Source: Sphingobium subterraneum (GTDB taxonomy: Bacteria > Pseudomonadota > Alphaproteobacteria > Sphingomonadales > Sphingomonadaceae). From it: DNA of 64,000 nucleotides. The notes beneath the pieces are model-generated. The model ran no database searches and was not told where the DNA came from. It saw only the letters and a list, made by a program, of their open reading frames with translations. The position numbers and the translations under genes are program-made. Of this stretch, positions 9,564 to 17,321 are shown one piece after another (the first letter of the stretch is position 1; each line of letters starts with the position of its first letter). Location: NCBI RefSeq assembly GCF_014199435.1, contig NZ_JACIJP010000006.1:1-64000 (forward strand). Reading direction: 5' to 3'.

Positions 9564-10496
9564 ATGGCAGGCGTGACTGGAATTCGATACGTCCGGTATC
9601 TGGCACCGGACCTTGATCTGATGGAGCGTTTCCTTACCGACTTTGGACTAACGCGTTCGTCCAGAACCCCGTCTGCTCTTTATATGCGCGGGACCGGCAG
9701 CGAACATCACATCCATGTGACGGAACTGGGTGAAAATTCCGGCCCTGTCGGTGTGGGTCTGCGGGTGGACAGCCTTGAGGATTTGAAAGCGATCGCGACG
9801 CGAGCAGGCGTGAAGACCGAGCCATCGGACGAGCCGGGCGGCGGCGTTCGTGCCGTGTTGACCGATCCAAATGGCATGAGGGTCGATCTGCTTTATGGGC
9901 AGGATAATGTTGACCCATTGCCCGTCCGGGAACCCTTGGTGATGAATGATTCAAAATGCGCGAAGCGGTTGGGTTCGTTCCAAAGACCGCCCAGAGGAGC
10001 GTCCCATATATCGCGCGTGGAACACGCCGTGCTTGAAGGACCAAATTACACGGCGGCCAAGGACTTTTATTGCGACCTGCTGGGTATGGAAATGTCGGAC
10101 AGCCTGTACACAAACGACCCGGCAGACACTGTGGTCGCTTTTCTGCATTGCGGACTGGGTTCGGCCTATACCGACCATCATACAATTGCACTCGCCCAGG
10201 CTCCACAGGCAGGTTTTCACCACAGCGCCTTTGTCACGCTAGACTGGGACGATCTGATGCTAGGGCATTATCATCTGAAAAGTCAGGGCTATTCCCACGA
10301 TTGGGGTATCGGACGCCATATCATGGGCAGCGAGGTATTCGACTACTGGCGTGACCCGTTTGGCAACCGCGTCGAGCACTGCAACGATGGTGATATGGTA
10401 AATGACGAGCACGAGGCGGACAATGTCCCGCTGGAGGAGGACGTTCTGGCAATCTGGTCCCCCGCACCCAGCGAGGACCTGATGCCCAGTTCCTGA
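9564..10496 (+). CDS. VOC-family extradiol ring-cleavage dioxygenase (paralogue A)
   Basis: Two-domain type I extradiol dioxygenase that cleaves catechol-type rings next to the hydroxyls using Fe(II) or Mn(II). The 310-residue protein has an N-terminal VOC domain (about 5-115) and a catalytic VOC domain (about 148-285). Predicted metal ligands are H154 (RVEHAVL), H219 or H220 (FHHSAFV) and E271 (RVEHCNDGD). It is collinear with the dioxygenase at 15089-16036, sharing GRHIMGSEVFDYWRDPFG and identical ligand spacing, so the two are paralogues. It is followed by a CMD-family gene and preceded by two FAH hydrolases, consistent with ring opening then hydrolysis. The substrate, perhaps a biphenyl-like or alkylcatechol, is unknown. 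Confidence 0.9.
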   Translation: MAGVTGIRYVRYLAPDLDLMERFLTDFGLTRSSRTPSALYMRGTGSEHHIHVTELGENSGPVGVGLRVDSLEDLKAIATRAGVKTEPSDEPGGGVRAVLTDPNGMRVDLLYGQDNVDPLPVREPLVMNDSKCAKRLGSFQRPPRGASHISRVEHAVLEGPNYTAAKDFYCDLLGMEMSDSLYTNDPADTVVAFLHCGLGSAYTDHHTIALAQAPQAGFHHSAFVTLDWDDLMLGHYHLKSQGYSHDWGIGRHIMGSEVFDYWRDPFGNRVEHCNDGDMVNDEHEADNVPLEEDVLAIWSPAPSEDLMPSS

Positions 10497-10565
10497 AGAT
10501 TGCGGATACAGCGCCCGGCGATTGCCCCGACCGCTTTGGCTGCTCCGGCAAAAAGGAAGAGCAAG

Positions 10566-11111
10566 ATGGCTAGAATCGCGCTTTGTAGAGAAAACGACCT
10601 TGGAGCAATTGCGGTCGCCGACGCCGTAAGGGAGCGGCGCGGAGGGTCCTTCCTCAAGATGGACCTTTTGATGCTCCACAGCCCGACATTTACCAAAGGC
10701 TGGAATGATTTTAGCCGGATGCTGATTGCCGACCTGTCCTTGCCGACAAGGCTGAGCCAGTTTGTGATGTGCGTAATTGGCATTGCAAACGAGGTTGACT
10801 ATCAGGTCATCAGTCACGCCCCCCGATTTCTGGCTGCGGGTGGCCGACAAGCCCAACTGGATGCGTTGAAAGACATGCCCGCAACATTTGCTGACGAGGC
10901 GTTATTCGATCAGCAGGAACGCGCGGCGGCGCGTCTTGCATTTGAAATGACGCGCAATGTGCAGGTTCAGGATGATACGTTTCAGGCTGCGGTGGATGCC
11001 TTTGAAAGCTCCGAGAACATTGTGGATCTCGTCGGCCTCATCGCTGCCTACAACATGGTTTCCCGCTTTGTCGCCGCCTTTGATATACAGGCCGAACATG
11101 GTCGGCTCTGA
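10566..11111 (+). CDS. Carboxymuconolactone decarboxylase (CMD/AhpD-like) family protein
   Basis: A 181-residue all-helical protein resembling the CMD family, with the helix QFVMCVIGIANEVDYQVISH at about 59-78. The AhpD-type CxxC motif is absent, so peroxidase activity is unlikely. The frame is open upstream, but ATG 10566 (MARIALCREND) has AGGAAGAG at good spacing. It lies between an extradiol dioxygenase and an SMP-30 lactonase in a same-strand run, so it may act on a lactone or keto acid intermediate. Family assignment is moderate, because only this helix and the overall length support it. Confidence 0.65.
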   Translation: MARIALCRENDLGAIAVADAVRERRGGSFLKMDLLMLHSPTFTKGWNDFSRMLIADLSLPTRLSQFVMCVIGIANEVDYQVISHAPRFLAAGGRQAQLDALKDMPATFADEALFDQQERAAARLAFEMTRNVQVQDDTFQAAVDAFESSENIVDLVGLIAAYNMVSRFVAAFDIQAEHGRL

Positions 11112-11174
11112 GGGACGGTGACGGGCATTCAATAGTCAAAGCGGACGACACCTTGAGCAAACAGGGAGACCCAC

Positions 11175-11999
11175 ATGAAAAAATATTCCGGCATGTTGTG
11201 GGGTGAAGGCATAAGATGGCGCGACGGTGCGCTATGGTTGTCTGACACCCAGGGTTCCAAACTGTGGACCGACGCATCCGGCGAATGGCGATCGATACCC
11301 GTCCCCTCCCCGTCCAACGGATTATGGTTCCTGCCCGATGGGCGACTGGTTGCAGCTATGATGCACGAACGGCGCATCGGTATGTGGACCGGAAGCGAAT
11401 GGGGTCCTTATGCGGACCTGAGCCATCTGGATGTGGGTCCGGTGGGCGACCTGATTGGTGACGAACACGGAAATCTCTATGTCGATGATGTTGCCTACTC
11501 CCTGCACAAGGGCGAGCAGCCGCGCCCCGGCCGGTTGATATTTGTTTCCGCCGACCGCTCCGCGCATGTCGCAGCCGACGACGTAGCCTTTCCCAATGGT
11601 CTTGCCTTTCTGGACGGCGGCCGGACATTGGTCGCGGCGGAGACTACGGCCAAACGGCTGGTTTCCTTTCAGGTTGACGCACCCGGCAAGCTGAGCAGGA
11701 GGGAAGTTTTTGCCGACCTTGCCGAACTGGTTAGCCCGGAAGCGGCGCCTGACGGACTGTGGGGAACGGCCGAAGGTGTCTGGGTTTGCACACTTTATGC
11801 GCACAAGATTGTGCTGATCAGCAAAGGCAAGGTGGTTCGCACCATCGACACAGGCGATACCCTGCCGGTTGCGTGTTGCACGGACGAAAGCGGCCGTCTT
11901 TTTGCGACATTGGCCGATACCGCAGGGCAATCGTTGATGGATGCCATCGCAAACAAGACGATTTCCGTCTCTGTTCATGAATATGACCGCGAACAATAG
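11175..11999 (+). CDS. SMP-30/gluconolactonase/LRE family protein
   Basis: Six-bladed beta-propeller lactonase family, 274 residues. Expected metal ligands are visible: E11 (LWGEGIRW), the Asn of AFPNGLAF and the Asp of APDGLWGT. Blade repeats of the form LWLSDTQGSKLW and LYVDDVAYS fit the fold. These enzymes hydrolyse sugar or aromatic-pathway lactones with a divalent metal. The start ATG 11175 has a GGGAG element upstream. Its place after the extradiol dioxygenase and CMD-like gene suggests opening of a lactone formed from the ring-cleavage product (inference). Confidence 0.87.
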   Translation: MKKYSGMLWGEGIRWRDGALWLSDTQGSKLWTDASGEWRSIPVPSPSNGLWFLPDGRLVAAMMHERRIGMWTGSEWGPYADLSHLDVGPVGDLIGDEHGNLYVDDVAYSLHKGEQPRPGRLIFVSADRSAHVAADDVAFPNGLAFLDGGRTLVAAETTAKRLVSFQVDAPGKLSRREVFADLAELVSPEAAPDGLWGTAEGVWVCTLYAHKIVLISKGKVVRTIDTGDTLPVACCTDESGRLFATLADTAGQSLMDAIANKTISVSVHEYDREQ

Positions 12000-12167
12000 C
12001 CTTTCCAGCACTGGAGCGGCCAATGTGACAAAGGCCAATCATCCCTGAAACCAGTTCGGGGAACGTGGCGGTAACGGAACGCTTATAACAAAAATGCGGG
12101 GCGCAACCCCGCCTTGTTGAGGGAGGGTGCCATAGTTATTTTAAACCCGGGTAGCAGAGCAGGCGCT

Positions 12168-13361
12168 GTGCGCACCAATTGGCGGGCGATTGCCATTTTA
12201 GCCTTGGGCTTTGGGCTGGTGGGCATCGATCGTTTTATGATCTCAACCATGTTTCCGGTCATCGCGAAGGACCTGAACCTCAAATACAGCGACATCGGCC
12301 TGATAGCCGGCGCGCTCTCGATTGCCTGGGGCAGTGCAGCATTGATCATGGGCAACCGGGCCGATCGACTTGGTCGCAAGCGCGTCCTGATTGGGTCGAT
12401 GATTGCCTTTTCGTTGCTTATTGGTGCGAGCGGACTCGCGAACGGACTGCTAGGGCTGCTGGCTGTGCGGATTGTGATGGGACTTTTCGACGGTGCCTAC
12501 ACGCCGGCCTGTGTCGCCGCCACGCTGGAATGCTCCGAGCCGCGCCATCATGGTCGGGCTTCAGGCATTCAACAAATGGCGGCCATCCTGTGCGGGCTTG
12601 GCTTCGCACCGCTGGCCATTACCGGTTTGCTGCACCTGATCGACTGGCGCTGGGTGTTCGTGATCTTCTCCGCGCCCGGTATCGTAGTCGCCTGGCTTAT
12701 GGGGCGCTATATTCCAGGAAATGTCGATGAAACCCCAGTTACCGACAGTGACAGCACCGATTGGCGCACGGTGATTGAACAGCGCAATGTGCGTCTGGCG
12801 ATGGGCCTCATGCTGTGCAATCTTACCTGCATCATCATTGTCAGTGCGTTCCTGCCAAGCTACCTCCTTGATCACATGAAACTGAACTTCAACGAAATGG
12901 GTGTCGTGATGTCCTCCGTCGGCATCGGGGCCGCGTTTGGGACGGTAATATTAATGTCCGCATCCGATCGTCTGGGTCGCAAACATGTAATGAGTGGCGC
13001 GTGCATTGCCGGACTAATCGCACTGAGCCTGTTTATGAACATGGGCCCGAACCCCGTGGTGCTGTTCATCCTGCTGTTCATGGTGAGTTTCTCAGTTCAC
13101 GCCGCGATCGCGCTGGCCGTGGGGCCGGTTTCGGCCGAAGCTGTCCCGGCGGCCCTGATGGCAACGGCGTCGGGACTAGTGATTGGTGTGGGCGAGATAG
13201 TAGGCGGCGGCATGATCCCCATTGCGGCGGGCTATATCGTCGAGCATTTCGGTATAGAGCGCCTGCTATTTATACCTGTGGGCGCTCTGGTTCTGGCCAC
13301 GGGCCTCAGCATGATGCTTTCTGATCCACAAGCGCTTACCCGGGCGGATCGGCCGACATGA
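12168..13361 (+). CDS. MFS transporter, probable aromatic-acid or organic-anion permease
   Basis: About 400 residues with 12 predicted membrane helices. The MFS motif between TM2 and TM3 is clear (GNRADRLGRKRVLIG), and a second copy appears between TM8 and TM9 (SASDRLGRKHVM). An Asp in TM1 (VGIDRFM) is typical of the AAHS/ACS organic-anion families. Start uncertain: the frame is open from TTG 12114, which directly follows a small GCGGGG/CCCCGC hairpin; GTG 12168 (RTNWRAIAILAL) gives a normal short N-terminus. It ends the first catabolic run, where it would import the substrate. Confidence 0.83.
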   Translation: MRTNWRAIAILALGFGLVGIDRFMISTMFPVIAKDLNLKYSDIGLIAGALSIAWGSAALIMGNRADRLGRKRVLIGSMIAFSLLIGASGLANGLLGLLAVRIVMGLFDGAYTPACVAATLECSEPRHHGRASGIQQMAAILCGLGFAPLAITGLLHLIDWRWVFVIFSAPGIVVAWLMGRYIPGNVDETPVTDSDSTDWRTVIEQRNVRLAMGLMLCNLTCIIIVSAFLPSYLLDHMKLNFNEMGVVMSSVGIGAAFGTVILMSASDRLGRKHVMSGACIAGLIALSLFMNMGPNPVVLFILLFMVSFSVHAAIALAVGPVSAEAVPAALMATASGLVIGVGEIVGGGMIPIAAGYIVEHFGIERLLFIPVGALVLATGLSMMLSDPQALTRADRPT

Positions 13362-13518
13362 GCACTGGCTTTGTTTCAGAATGGCGAACATAGGGGGGCG
13401 CGGGAACGCTGGTTATGCATCCCGCGACCCTCTCTGTCCGATAACGAAGCCATGCTGACCCAAATAGAGTGTGACAATTTGGGCCGGGCCTCTATCACGC
13501 AACCAACAGATCCTGACC

Positions 13519-15024
13519 TTAGGCGGCGACTGTCGATCCAAGAGCAGTGGCCGCCTGAATGGCCATTGCCTCAATTTCGCTGATGGAGTTCGCCACCCCG
13601 ATCAAATACCGGTCGGGACGAACAAACATCACTTTTCCACCAACCGCAGCAGTGGCATTCCGCACTGAATCGCAGTCGTCGGCGAGGATCACGACCCTCA
13701 AGGCCTTTAATGCGGCCATGCTGGAAGAAGATATGGCAGAAATCAGCGCGGAGTCACCGACCAGAGCAAAGTTATAGCCCACCGCATAATCGAGCATACG
13801 GCCATTACTGAGGACAGGCTGAGGCGCGCGCACGCCTGCGGATGTGAAGTTGCCGTCGAACACGCCCGGTCCGAGAGGAGGTTTTGCTTGTTTGTAATCC
13901 TCTCGGCCCATGGCATTGAGTTCTTCCGGGCTGGCAGATGCCATCCAGGCGATCTTGTTGCCGACCTCGCCCGCGATCTTCACGATTTCGCGCGCGTGGG
14001 GCCGCCGCTCTGTCATGTAAGTATCGAGCAACGCTTCGGATGCTCCGTCCCGTACGACGCGGGCCAGTTTCCAGGCAAGATTTGCCGCGTCACGAAATGC
14101 GGCGCATACGCCTTGACCAAGAAAAGGGGGATTCAAATGGGCGGCGTCGCCAGCGATAAGGACCCGCCCCTTTTTCCATTCGTCAGCCACCAGCGAATGG
14201 AAGTGGTAGACATCGGCGCGGAGGATGTCATATTCGTCAGGCTGGAACCATTTGGCGATGAATTCGGTAATAGCTTCCGGGCTTTTCACGTCATCCTCGC
14301 TCTGGTCCTCTTTCATGGAGAATTCGAAGCGCTGAATGTCTTCCGGCATGGGTACATAAGTGATCGTCTCGTTCGGAGACACTCTGGTCCAGGACTCGCT
14401 TTCCAGTTCTACTGGAATGCCTGCGTGTATTTTGATGTCAACGATCATCCATCGCTGGCTCGGCGCCAGCTTTTCCATCGACGTGCCGATATATTTGCGT
14501 ACGAATGACTTCGCACCATCGGCTCCCACGACATAGCGCACAGAGGTTTGCTGCTGCGTCGTTCCGGTTTCATCGTCGGTGTTCTTGTGGGTAATCACGA
14601 CACCGTCGGGCAGCTCAGTCAGGTCGATGACTTCACGGTTCAAAAGCGCGGTTGCGCCCTGCTTTATGTTTTTGGCGCGCAGATAGCGTTCCACCCTGGG
14701 CTGGAAAAACCAGTAATCGCTCAACCAGCCTTGATCTGTAGGCACCTGACCGATGGCCGAAAATCCCCATACGCGCTTGCCGAGCGCATTATAGACACCA
14801 TAGTCCTTGGACTTGCTGAAATACTCCGCCAGATCATCCGCAGCGCCGATCGTCTGGAACAGCCGCAAGGATTCGTCATCAAAGTGCGCGGCGCGCGGGC
14901 TGGTCGGAATATCTTCGTCCCGTTCGAAAACAATGACGCTAAGCCCCTGTTCCAAAAGCAGATTGACCAGGACAGCAGAACTGGGACCATAGCCCACAAC
15001 GCCTACATCATATTCATGTTTCAT
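13519..15024 (-). CDS. FAD-dependent aromatic hydroxylase (MhpA-like)
   Basis: Class A flavoprotein monooxygenase using NAD(P)H and O2 to hydroxylate a phenolic ring. The 501-residue protein has an N-terminal dinucleotide motif that is slightly unusual (VVGYGPSSA instead of GAGPxG), the DG motif YVVGADGAKSFVR and the GD motif VLIAGDAAHLNPPFLGQG. The C-terminus is short, without a full thioredoxin-like domain, and ends with VMFVRPDRYLIGVANS. Start: ATG 15024 (MKHEYDVGVVGYGP) with GAGAGGATGGAAT upstream, although the frame continues further. It is 65 bp downstream of the paralogue B dioxygenase on the same strand, so a hydroxylation plus ring-cleavage pair is likely. Confidence 0.92.
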   Translation of the reverse strand: MKHEYDVGVVGYGPSSAVLVNLLLEQGLSVIVFERDEDIPTSPRAAHFDDESLRLFQTIGAADDLAEYFSKSKDYGVYNALGKRVWGFSAIGQVPTDQGWLSDYWFFQPRVERYLRAKNIKQGATALLNREVIDLTELPDGVVITHKNTDDETGTTQQQTSVRYVVGADGAKSFVRKYIGTSMEKLAPSQRWMIVDIKIHAGIPVELESESWTRVSPNETITYVPMPEDIQRFEFSMKEDQSEDDVKSPEAITEFIAKWFQPDEYDILRADVYHFHSLVADEWKKGRVLIAGDAAHLNPPFLGQGVCAAFRDAANLAWKLARVVRDGASEALLDTYMTERRPHAREIVKIAGEVGNKIAWMASASPEELNAMGREDYKQAKPPLGPGVFDGNFTSAGVRAPQPVLSNGRMLDYAVGYNFALVGDSALISAISSSSMAALKALRVVILADDCDSVRNATAAVGGKVMFVRPDRYLIGVANSISEIEAMAIQAATALGSTVAA

Positions 15025-15088
15025 ATTCCATCCTCTCCATTGCAGCATAAATTGCGCCGTCGCACATGTTGGAAGGCTGACGACCTGA

Positions 15089-16036
15089 TCAGGAGGCCAG
15101 TCGACGGGTGATCTGATTGAAGGTTGCCGGAAAACGCGGAGCCCAAATTGACAGGCTACTCTCTTCAAACGCCGCGCGTTGCGGGCGATGATCATCATTG
15201 ACCATGTCGCCGTCGACGCAATGTTCGAGCTTGAAGCCGAATGGATCTCTCCAATAATCAAACACTTCACTTCCCATGATGTGGCGTCCTATCCCCCACT
15301 CATGCAAATGTCCGCGGTCCCGCAGATGATCGTGGCCCAAGGCCAGATCATCCCAGTCGAGCGTGACAAAAGCGCTGTGATCCACAAAGGTTTCCGGATG
15401 TCGCAGCAGCGCCAGGGTATGATGATCGGTGTAGGTTCGACCTAGTCCGCAGTGCAGAAATACAGCGACCGTTTCCTGCTCGTTGCCGGCATAGATTTCG
15501 TCCGACGGCTTCATGCCCAGCACGTCCTGATAGAAGCTCAGTGCTGAGTCAAAGTTCGGCCCGGCAAGCACGCAATGTTCCAGACGGACAACATGCGACG
15601 GTCCCCGGTCTGGCCGTTGAAGATTGCCCAGACGCCGGGCTTCCCATCCGTCGTTCAAGGTCAGGGCAGGACGAACGCGAAGACATTCCTTGGCTGCCTG
15701 ACCAAAAACAATGTCTATTTGAAATCCGTTAGGATCAATCAGCTTCGCGATCAGCCCACCGCCCGGTTCCTCCGATTCTTGTACTCTCGCTCCGGTTCTG
15801 GCGGAAATCTCTTTGAGCCCTTCCATCGAGGACACTTGCAGCCCGGCACCCAAAGCCCGCGCTTCCCGGCCAATTTCAGTGATATGGATGTGGTGTGTGC
15901 CGCCAACCCCCCGCATATAGAGGGCATTTGAAGTCCGATGTGACCGGTTAAGGCCAAAATCGGTCAGAAAACGCTCCATCAGATCCAGATCAGGTGCTTG
16001 ATAACGCACATATAGGATGCCGCTCACTATCGCCAC
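15089..16036 (-). CDS. VOC-family extradiol ring-cleavage dioxygenase (paralogue B)
   Basis: 315-residue two-domain extradiol dioxygenase, collinear over its whole length with the one at 9564-10496. Predicted ligands H154 (RLEHCVL), H220 (VDHSAFV) and E271 (KLEHCVDGD) sit at the same positions, and LHCGLG and TDHHT are also shared. The start is GTG 16036 with GGGAGAGTGATAC upstream. It leads a two-gene operon with the flavin hydroxylase at 13519-15024 and is divergent from an AraC-type regulator, with candidate operators in between. It probably cleaves the catechol formed by the partner hydroxylase. Confidence 0.9.
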   Translation of the reverse strand: MAIVSGILYVRYQAPDLDLMERFLTDFGLNRSHRTSNALYMRGVGGTHHIHITEIGREARALGAGLQVSSMEGLKEISARTGARVQESEEPGGGLIAKLIDPNGFQIDIVFGQAAKECLRVRPALTLNDGWEARRLGNLQRPDRGPSHVVRLEHCVLAGPNFDSALSFYQDVLGMKPSDEIYAGNEQETVAVFLHCGLGRTYTDHHTLALLRHPETFVDHSAFVTLDWDDLALGHDHLRDRGHLHEWGIGRHIMGSEVFDYWRDPFGFKLEHCVDGDMVNDDHRPQRAAFEESSLSIWAPRFPATFNQITRRLAS

Positions 16037-16126
16037 GTATCACTCTCCCATTAATCGTCACATGGTCAGGACAGCCGCCCCGCCTCATGACCCATTTTCT
16101 GAGGGGATATTGCGCGAATTCGATCT

Positions 16127-16184
16127 GGACGAATAGCTGCTAAAGGTACAAATAAAGGCACTATTCGTTCGGGTTGATTCGTCC
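16127..16184. promoter_or_regulatory. Repeated half-sites, candidate AraC-type operator
   Basis: Three related half-sites lie between the divergent dioxygenase and AraC genes: GGACGAATAG at 16127-16136, CTATTCGTTC at 16161-16170 (inverted) and GATTCGTCC at 16176-16184 (inverted). The first pair are perfect inverted repeats over ACGAATAG. Such repeated motifs in a divergent intergenic region fit binding by the adjacent AraC-family regulator. Confidence 0.5.
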
Positions 16185-16260
16185 TTCTGTCGTCCGGAAT
16201 GGGAACGTGGAATTGGCGCATAGCTTTGGTGATGATATTAGCTGAAGGGCCGGATGACCG

Positions 16261-17250
16261 ATGAATTACACCAGCGCCCAGGATATTTCCGGTTCGACCA
16301 AGACCGATGTGCTCAGCGATCTGCTGTCGTTAATTCGCATCGATGGTTCGGTGCTATCCGAAGTGCGCTGTGGCGGTGAATGGGGCATCGACATGGAATC
16401 CGGCAATGGCGTCCCCTTTCACTATGTGACGGAGGGCGAATGCTGGCTGATAAGCAACGAGAAGCCGCGCAAATTGTCCAAGGGTGACATGGTCATAGCG
16501 ATGCACTGGCCTCGCCACGCGCTCAGTTCTTCGCCCAATGGCCCGCTGCTGACCGCGAGGGAACTGGTGGCACGGAACGAAATGACGTTCTGGACCGGCG
16601 GCACGCTTGACAGGCCCAATATTCTGCAAGCTGGCACGGAGGAAAAAGATGTGTCAATCCTGTCCGGCATTTTCTCGCTCAACGGACGGGGAGCCAAGCT
16701 GCTGATTGATCAATTGCCTTCGATGATGCATTTGCAGGTGGAAGAACAACATCTGGCGCCGGAGCTGAAGATGGCGCTCGATTTCATCCATTACGAAAGC
16801 CAAATCAAGCGACCGGGATATATCGCCGTTGCAAGTCGCCTGATGGATCTCCTTTTTATTCAGGTGCTACGTTCGGCGATTTCTCAACCCGATGTCTCGA
16901 TCGGGCTGTTGGCCGGATTGGTCGATCCGAACATCAGCCGCACCCTCAGCGCAATTCACGCGGCGCCATCGCACCACTGGACTGTGGCATCCTTGGCGCG
17001 GGAAGCGGGAATGTCGCGGACAGGCTTCGCAGAACGTTTCAGGCAAGTCATTGGCGTAACGCCTATTCAATATCTGACGCGGTGGCGAATGACTATTGCG
17101 GAAGACCTTCTCGTTCAGTCGAACGAAACAATCGAACACATTCGAACTAGGCTGGGTTATGATAGCGGTTTCGTTTTCGCCAGAGCATTCCGAGCCCATA
17201 GCGGGGTTTCACCTAGGGAATATAGAATAGCTCGACGTCAGGCGGACTAG
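16261..17250 (+). CDS. AraC family transcriptional regulator with cupin sensor domain
   Basis: A 329-residue regulator. The N-terminal part (about 15-190) resembles the cupin_6 ligand-binding domain common in AraC proteins (CWLISNEKPRKLSKGDMVI). The C-terminal double helix-turn-helix (about 225-325) contains SLAREAGMSRTGFAERFRQ, GVTPIQYLTRWRM, AEDLL and the second-helix signature GYDSGFVFARAFRAHSGVSPREY. It is divergent from the dioxygenase/hydroxylase operon and convergent with a TonB receptor, and is likely to activate one or both in response to a pathway intermediate (inference). Confidence 0.92.
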   Translation: MNYTSAQDISGSTKTDVLSDLLSLIRIDGSVLSEVRCGGEWGIDMESGNGVPFHYVTEGECWLISNEKPRKLSKGDMVIAMHWPRHALSSSPNGPLLTARELVARNEMTFWTGGTLDRPNILQAGTEEKDVSILSGIFSLNGRGAKLLIDQLPSMMHLQVEEQHLAPELKMALDFIHYESQIKRPGYIAVASRLMDLLFIQVLRSAISQPDVSIGLLAGLVDPNISRTLSAIHAAPSHHWTVASLAREAGMSRTGFAERFRQVIGVTPIQYLTRWRMTIAEDLLVQSNETIEHIRTRLGYDSGFVFARAFRAHSGVSPREYRIARRQAD

Positions 17251-17270
17251 CTGCGACGGATACGAAAAAA

Positions 17271-17305
17271 TCCGGCTGGCCAGCCATCTGCGCTGGCCAG
17301 CCGGA
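17271..17305 (-). terminator. Rho-independent terminator of the TonB receptor gene
   Basis: Perfect 14-bp stem (TCCGGCTGGCCAGC with GCTGGCCAGCCGGA) and a 7-nt loop. On the minus strand the stem is followed by TTTTTTCG, a good U-tract, 17 bp after the TonB receptor stop. The stem may also stop read-through from the convergent AraC gene. Confidence 0.85.
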
Positions 17306-17321
17306 CAACAAGGCTATCGGA

